Shown here one piece after another: positions 37,778 through 42,266 of a DNA stretch of 42,266 nt. Numbering within the stretch: position 1 is the first letter of the stretch; every line of letters starts with the position of its first letter. The position numbers were made by a program, and so were the translations under genes. The stretch lies in contig JAUSBL010000129.1 of NCBI GenBank assembly GCA_030658975.1, positions 1-42,266 of the forward strand, in the 5' to 3' direction. Below the pieces are notes generated by a model. The model was given only the letters and a program-made list of their open reading frames with translations. It was not told the origin of the DNA and did not search any database. This DNA is from Candidatus Latescibacterota bacterium. GTDB taxonomy: Bacteria; Krumholzibacteriota; Krumholzibacteriia; LZORAL124-64-63.

Positions 37778-39061
37778 GTGCTGAAGCTCGACGATGCGAC
37801 CGGGGAGGTTCTCTGGTCCCAGCTGTACGCCTCGCCAAGTGCCGAAAACGATTCCGCCTACGCCCTGGCCCTGGACGGGTCCGGGGACATCTTCGTCGCC
37901 GGCCGCGTCAACATCGCGGGCCGGCTGGACGAGATCGCGCTGCTGAAGTTCGCCAACGTCGACGGCGAGCTGCTCTGGACGGCCTTCGAAGGCGGCGCCG
38001 CCCGCCTCGACGACCGCGCTTTGGACGTGGCCGTCGGCCCCGACGGCGATCCCGTGCTGACCGGCCTGGTCCAGAACGCCAACGGCACGGCCTCGCTGCT
38101 GACCGCGAAGTACGCCACCGCCGACGGCAGCCCGGTGTGGGCCGTCCTGACGACCGGCCTGGTCAACGACGCCAGCGGCGACGGCTGGATCGGCGTCGAC
38201 GCCGCCGGCGACGTGCTGGTCGCCGGCAAGGCCTGGCACTCCTCGACCTCGTACGACGTGCTCTGCGCCAAGCTGGACGGCGACGACGGACAGCAGCACT
38301 GGCGCGTCGACTGGACCAACGGCACCCGTGCGGACGATCCCGGCGGCATGCTCGTGGACGAGGCCGGCGACGTGATCGTGGTCGGCGTCACCGCCGGCGA
38401 CTACCTGACGGTCAAGCTGAGCGGAGTGAACGGCTCGCGGACCTGGCTGTCGACCTACAACGGCCCGCAGGGCTGGTACGACGTGGCCAACGGCGTGGCG
38501 TTCGGTTCCGGCGGCGAGATCCTGGTCACCGGCTTCAGCGACGGCACCGGCACGAGCTGGGACATCGCGACGCTGGGCTACGATCCGACCACCGGCGCCC
38601 AGCGCTGGGTGCGCCGCTACGACGGCCCGGCCCACCTGACCGACGAGGCGCGGTCGCTGGTGCTCGCGCCCGGCGGCTTCCTGTACGTGACCGGCTACGT
38701 CTATGGCGACGTGACCGGCATGGACCAGGTCGTGCTGGCGTACTCCCACTCCGACCTGACGGACGCCGGCGACCTGCCGGCGGCACCGGCGCCGCTGGCG
38801 GCGTACCCGAACCCCTTCAACCCGTCGACGCTCGTGACATACCGGCTCGCGGCGGCGACGGAGGTGACGCTCGCGGTCCACGACCTCGCGGGGCGGCTGG
38901 TCGCGGTGATCGACGGCGGCAGGCGCGAAGCCGGATGGCACCAGGCGAACTGGAACGGCCATGACGACCGGGGTCGCGCCGCGACGAGCGGCACCTATGT
39001 TCTGCGCCTGACGACTGCGGCGGGGGAGAGGCGCGTCGCGAAGCTGACATTGTTAAAATAA
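37778..39061 (+). CDS. 3' segment of the same secreted propeller protein, with NPFNP sorting tail
   Basis: The frame is continuous with the 5' segment from 37757; no independent RBS precedes the GTG at 37778, so separate expression is doubtful. Blades continue (ALDGSGDIFVAGRVNIAG, DEAGDVIVVGVTAGDYLTVK, GSGGEILVTGFSDGTGTSWD) up to about codon 455 of the joined frame. The C-terminal about 85 residues are a FlgD-like sorting domain (AYPNPFNPSTLVTYRLAAAT ... GTYVLRLTTAAGERRVAKLT). Joined, the gene would encode 552 residues, if the TGA codon is counted as one. Hairpin 39092-39122 follows the stop. Confidence 0.8.
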   Translation: MLKLDDATGEVLWSQLYASPSAENDSAYALALDGSGDIFVAGRVNIAGRLDEIALLKFANVDGELLWTAFEGGAARLDDRALDVAVGPDGDPVLTGLVQNANGTASLLTAKYATADGSPVWAVLTTGLVNDASGDGWIGVDAAGDVLVAGKAWHSSTSYDVLCAKLDGDDGQQHWRVDWTNGTRADDPGGMLVDEAGDVIVVGVTAGDYLTVKLSGVNGSRTWLSTYNGPQGWYDVANGVAFGSGGEILVTGFSDGTGTSWDIATLGYDPTTGAQRWVRRYDGPAHLTDEARSLVLAPGGFLYVTGYVYGDVTGMDQVVLAYSHSDLTDAGDLPAAPAPLAAYPNPFNPSTLVTYRLAAATEVTLAVHDLAGRLVAVIDGGRREAGWHQANWNGHDDRGRAATSGTYVLRLTTAAGERRVAKLTLLK

Positions 39062-39091
39062 TCAGCGGACGCACGCACGAGCGGACCACCC

Positions 39092-39122
39092 GGAGCCCCG
39101 ATCGCGACGCGGTCGGGGCTCC
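39092..39122 (+). terminator. Terminator-like hairpin after the propeller gene
   Basis: GGAGCCCCGA (39092-39101) pairs with TCGGGGCTCC (39113-39122); part of the 11-nt loop can pair again (CGC/GCG). No U-tract. Confidence 0.55.
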
Positions 39123-39156
39123 AGCGTACTGCGTGGTCGGCGACATCCGTTAGGTG

Positions 39157-39185
39157 TTGTTCCCGGGGCACCGGGTCCTTAAACT
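39157..39185 (+). promoter_or_regulatory. Likely promoter of the giant secreted protein
   Basis: TTGTTC (39157-39162), 17-bp spacer, TAAACT (39180-39185), about 50 nt before the ATG. Confidence 0.42.
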
Positions 39186-39234
39186 GATGCCGAGGCCGAA
39201 ATTATCGCCAGCCAGTATTCCATGGAGGTACGTC

Positions 39235-42200
39235 ATGAGCCGCGCCGCGCCAGCCTGCCTGATCCTGCTGCTGTTGGCAGGCGTCGCCTTCGCCGCCGGC
39301 AGTCCCCAGCGCTTCGCCGACTACAACCTGGTCGACGTCACCAACACCATGCACCTGTCTGCCGTCGGCTCGACGGCCAAGCAGGACACCCTGTACCTGC
39401 TCGGCGGTCCCGGCCGCAACGACGGCAAGTTCCAGAACGACGTCAACCCCAACCTTCCGGATGCTGAAGGCTGGACCGGGGTGGACCTGACCGCGCCCGC
39501 GGTCTCGCGCTGGAACGTCTCCGCCTACAACAGCCCGACCGGCACTCCCGCCATCTGGGCCGGCGAGCAGTACCCGAACGACTGCGGTACTGGCGACTTC
39601 ATGGGCTACGGGAACGGCTTCCTGGAGTACCTGGACTGGGTCGGCACCGTCGCCAACCCGCTCGCCGACACGACCGTCCGCGTTACCGCGATCCTGAACC
39701 TGGACTCCGAGCCCGGGTACGACTTCCTGTCGCTGCGCTACGACACCCCCGCGGGTATGGTGGAGCAGTGGGTGAACTCCGGCTTCCTGCCGGCCCACGC
39801 CCTCGACGAGACGTTCACGATCACGGCCGCCGACTACGTCAACGGCAACCAGATCCACCTGCGCTGGCAGGCCGACGCCGACGGCGCCTGGTCCGACAGC
39901 GACTGCCTGTACCCGACCCAGGGTCACAGCCAGATCGACAACATCGCCGTGTACTTCAACGGCGTGCAGCGGACGTTCGACAACTTCAACGCCGGCCTGG
40001 GCCCGAACTGGTTCACCGTGCTGCCCGTGGGCTACGGCGACTTCAGCCGTGTCTGGCCGCGGCTCGAGGACCTCGACCCCTGCCTGACGAACGACACCCC
40101 GCAGTTCGCCTTCATCGATGACGGCCTCGTCGTTCCCGGCGTGGGACCGTCCTCGAACACCCTGTACACCTACGGTCCGAGCGGCTACAGCCGTAACGCC
40201 TCCGGCGGTGCGCTGGGTGCGAACATCGACGACAACCTGCTGGCCAACGAGATCTGGTCGCCGCCCTTGGCCTGGCCCGCCGGCGACTACGTCGGCGCCC
40301 GACTGACGTTCGGCGAGTACATCCACTCGCCTTACGGCACGCCCGCCTTCGACGGCGTCTTCGATGTCTGGCACATCCGCTGCTCGACTGACGGCGGCAA
40401 CACCTGGTACGGCTGGGTCGACCGCAATACGATCTATTACGGAGGCCCGGCCTACAACCGGCCCGCCTACGTGGTCACGGACCTGCTCGAGCCCGGCACG
40501 ACTCACGTCCAGATCGCGCTGGGTCTGATGGAGGACGCGCGCTACAACATCGGGACCGACGGCACTCCCGCGCCCTACTATGACAACGTGGCCTTCCTGG
40601 TCTACGCCTACGGCGGCCCCGCGATCTCGATCAGCGGCGAGTGGGACCTGCCCAACGACCAGTTCGCCAAGAACCTGGACCTGGGCAACCTGGCCAGCAA
40701 CGCCCTGCGCTTCGACATGTGCCAGGACCTGCTGGACACCACGAGCCCGAACATCGTCCACGGCGACTCGATCGTGCTGAACATCCAGCCGGTTCGTCCC
40801 GGCTCCGAGCTGACCGAGCTGCCGAAGATGCACTACAAGATCAAGTGCAACCCGCTGTTCAACGACGTGCGCATCGAGACGCCTTCGGGCGGCTACATCG
40901 AGGGCGACGTCCCCGCGGACAGCGTCTACACGACCGCCGGCATCCTGGTGCAGTGGCGTTGGGCGTTCGACCTGCCCGACGAAGGCCTGCTGTTCCCGGG
41001 TGACCAGATGCACTGGTACATCACGGCGACCGACCGCGTGAACGGCGACCCCGGCACCGACGGCACCACGACCTATCCGGCCAACATCGCCGGGTTCGGC
41101 GTGTTCCCGGGCGAGACCGGCTACGTCGAGTTCCAGTGGCCGTTCCAGTGGATCTGGCGCGGTCTGCCCTCGGTGACCGACCTCGCCGGGACGCAGCCGT
41201 CCATCCTGTTCTGGAACGACTTCGGCGTCTACGGCGGCGGCTACAACGAGTGGAAGACCTCTCTCACTCAGCTGGGCTTCGTCGAGAATGTCGACTACGA
41301 CATCTACATGACGCAGGCCCCGTCCTCGAACGTCGGCAACGGCCTGGGCGCCAACGCGTCCGCGGTCGCCCTGGCCGGCTACGAGACGATCCTGTACGGC
41401 GCCGGCACCCTGGCCGGCTCGCCGCTGACGGGTCCCGGCATCGCTCCGGGCTACGCCGGCGACAAGGGCGACGACGTCGCCCGCCTGTCGGCTTGGCTGG
41501 GCACCGGCAAGAACCTGTTCGTGGCCGGCGACCGTGTCGTCGTCGCGACCGGTTCGAGCACCGTCGCCGGCGGTGCGGCGTTCGTTCAGAACTGGCTGGG
41601 CTGCACCCGGCTGGCCACGGACGTGCGCGCGCTCATCGGCGGCCAGGCGGCTCCGCTGGTCGTTCCGACCCCGGGCAACGTGGTGGGATTCAACACCCCG
41701 TTCATCGCCTACGGCTCCTGCCCGACCTTCCGCGTGTTCAACGGCATCGGCGTCTACGCTTCGCCGTTCAACTACGCATCGAAGGTGGGCGAGTTCACGG
41801 CGGCCGGCGCCTACCCGACCTACGCGGCCATCGTCTCGAACTACAACACGAGCGTTGGTTCGAAGGTCGTGACCTCCACGGTCGACTTCGGCGCCTGGTA
41901 CACCCCGTACGGCGTGGCGAAGGACGATCCGGCTCCGTTCGCCGCCCGCGCCCAGGCCCTCGGCGAGATCCTGGTGTGGTTCGGCTACACGCCGAGCTTC
42001 GGCACCACGCCGACCCCGAGCAGCGGTCTGTTCTTCGCGAAGAACTACCCGAACCCGTTCAACCCCGTCACGAAGATCGAGTGGTCGATCCCGCGCGCCG
42101 GCGATCTGTCCATCAAGGTCTTCAACGTGAAGGGCGAGCTGGTCCGCACCCTGCACGACGGCTTCTCTGCTGCGCAGCAGGGCGTCGCGGAGTGGAACGG

Positions 42201-42266
42201 CACCAGCGACAACGGCCGTGACGTGGCGTCGGGCGTGTACTTCTACGAAGTGCGCTCCGGCGACAA
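39235..42266 (+). CDS. Giant secreted protein with NPFNP sorting tail (3' partial)
   Basis: The ATG at 39235 has GGAGG (39224-39228) 6 nt upstream, and the frame is open for 1010 codons to the window edge. Signal peptide MSRAAPACLILLLLAGVAFA. The N-terminal two thirds contain beta-rich domains with aromatic and acidic patches (for example the region ending with WYGWVDRNTIYYGGPAYNRP) like choice-of-anchor modules. From about residue 657 (SILFWNDFGVYGGGYNEWKT) to about 920 the alternating strand-helix pattern suggests a flavodoxin- or GATase-like fold found in some large surface proteins. The tail begins at about 937 with NYPNPFNPVTKIEWSIPRAG and reaches RDVASGVYFYEVRSGD, so only a few C-terminal residues are missing. 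Probably exported by a type IX-like route. No enzyme activity can be named. Confidence 0.85.
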   Translation, partial: MSRAAPACLILLLLAGVAFAAGSPQRFADYNLVDVTNTMHLSAVGSTAKQDTLYLLGGPGRNDGKFQNDVNPNLPDAEGWTGVDLTAPAVSRWNVSAYNSPTGTPAIWAGEQYPNDCGTGDFMGYGNGFLEYLDWVGTVANPLADTTVRVTAILNLDSEPGYDFLSLRYDTPAGMVEQWVNSGFLPAHALDETFTITAADYVNGNQIHLRWQADADGAWSDSDCLYPTQGHSQIDNIAVYFNGVQRTFDNFNAGLGPNWFTVLPVGYGDFSRVWPRLEDLDPCLTNDTPQFAFIDDGLVVPGVGPSSNTLYTYGPSGYSRNASGGALGANIDDNLLANEIWSPPLAWPAGDYVGARLTFGEYIHSPYGTPAFDGVFDVWHIRCSTDGGNTWYGWVDRNTIYYGGPAYNRPAYVVTDLLEPGTTHVQIALGLMEDARYNIGTDGTPAPYYDNVAFLVYAYGGPAISISGEWDLPNDQFAKNLDLGNLASNALRFDMCQDLLDTTSPNIVHGDSIVLNIQPVRPGSELTELPKMHYKIKCNPLFNDVRIETPSGGYIEGDVPADSVYTTAGILVQWRWAFDLPDEGLLFPGDQMHWYITATDRVNGDPGTDGTTTYPANIAGFGVFPGETGYVEFQWPFQWIWRGLPSVTDLAGTQPSILFWNDFGVYGGGYNEWKTSLTQLGFVENVDYDIYMTQAPSSNVGNGLGANASAVALAGYETILYGAGTLAGSPLTGPGIAPGYAGDKGDDVARLSAWLGTGKNLFVAGDRVVVATGSSTVAGGAAFVQNWLGCTRLATDVRALIGGQAAPLVVPTPGNVVGFNTPFIAYGSCPTFRVFNGIGVYASPFNYASKVGEFTAAGAYPTYAAIVSNYNTSVGSKVVTSTVDFGAWYTPYGVAKDDPAPFAARAQALGEILVWFGYTPSFGTTPTPSSGLFFAKNYPNPFNPVTKIEWSIPRAGDLSIKVFNVKGELVRTLHDGFSAAQQGVAEWNGTSDNGRDVASGVYFYEVRSGD

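Noticed and set aside
37754..37790. Selenocysteine insertion with a SECIS-like hairpin
   Set aside because: The hairpin is closer to the TGA (12 nt to the loop) than I would expect for a bacterial SECIS, and the GAT/GAC-ATC-GTC-GTG sequence simply encodes the usual GDDIVV blade motif. Kept only as an outside option.
1..42266. tRNA, rRNA or CRISPR
   Set aside because: No cloverleaf with CCA-type context, no rRNA-like segment and no evenly spaced direct repeats were seen.

Overview
This 42.3-kb, very GC-rich (roughly 68-70%), gene-dense window looks like chromosome of an uncultured high-GC member of the FCB group (Candidatus Krumholzibacteriota, Eiseniibacteriota or relatives). The inference rests on several large secreted beta-rich proteins, three of which carry a C-terminal NPFNP-type FlgD-like/type IX-like sorting tail, together with multiheme cytochromes, a Na+-pumping decarboxylase, an RND pump and a Ser/Thr kinase with TPRs. 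No rRNA, tRNA, CRISPR array, integrase or full insertion sequence was recognised.

Layout. 1-5.4 kb: the end of an HD-GYP c-di-GMP phosphodiesterase, an orphan lipoprotein, a GNAT + small asparaginase pair, and two overlapping DUF523 (TudS-like) genes on the minus strand. 5.7-10.4 kb: a secreted protein, then a four-gene operon for a biotin-dependent Na+-translocating acyl-CoA (methylmalonyl-CoA type) decarboxylase. 10.56-15.7 kb, minus strand: a Na+/solute symporter, two tiny membrane proteins of 39 and 52 aa, and a secreted GH92 mannosidase, all coupled by 1-nt gaps or 4-nt overlaps. 15.8-21.5 kb: a GAF-SpoIIE phosphatase, a Ser/Thr kinase with TPRs plus a small beta protein, and a THUMP-type RNA methyltransferase. 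21.6-26.1 kb: a repeat-rich secreted protein, an NAD-dependent epimerase, and an SMR/EamA-like protein. 26.3-32.7 kb: a TetR-controlled TolC/MFP/RND efflux operon in which every junction overlaps by 4 nt. 32.9-39.1 kb: a metal-receptor-like protein, a membrane/GNAT-like fusion, an 11-heme c/b-type cytochrome convergent with a tetraheme c554-like protein, and a beta-propeller gene split by one in-frame TGA. 39.2 kb to the end: a giant secreted protein still open at the window edge.

The most unusual signal is a pair of structured repeats (10407-10531 and, inverted, 25583-25731). Their 97-bp cores align without gaps at 79/97 identical positions. Each core holds two hairpins, has GACAGGGG/CCCCTGTC termini, and is enclosed by inverted-repeat arms whose sequences are unrelated between copies yet pair within each copy. 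Both sit just downstream of a stop codon in the same relative orientation. This is either a structured RNA or terminator family or a miniature mobile element that lands in hairpins.

Functionally, the Na+ decarboxylase and Na+-coupled symporter fit a sodium-based energy economy; the GH92 enzyme and the large secreted proteins suggest a life on glycan- or protein-rich particulate matter; and the multiheme cytochromes suggest respiratory electron transfer at the membrane or periplasm. These roles are inferred from families and context.
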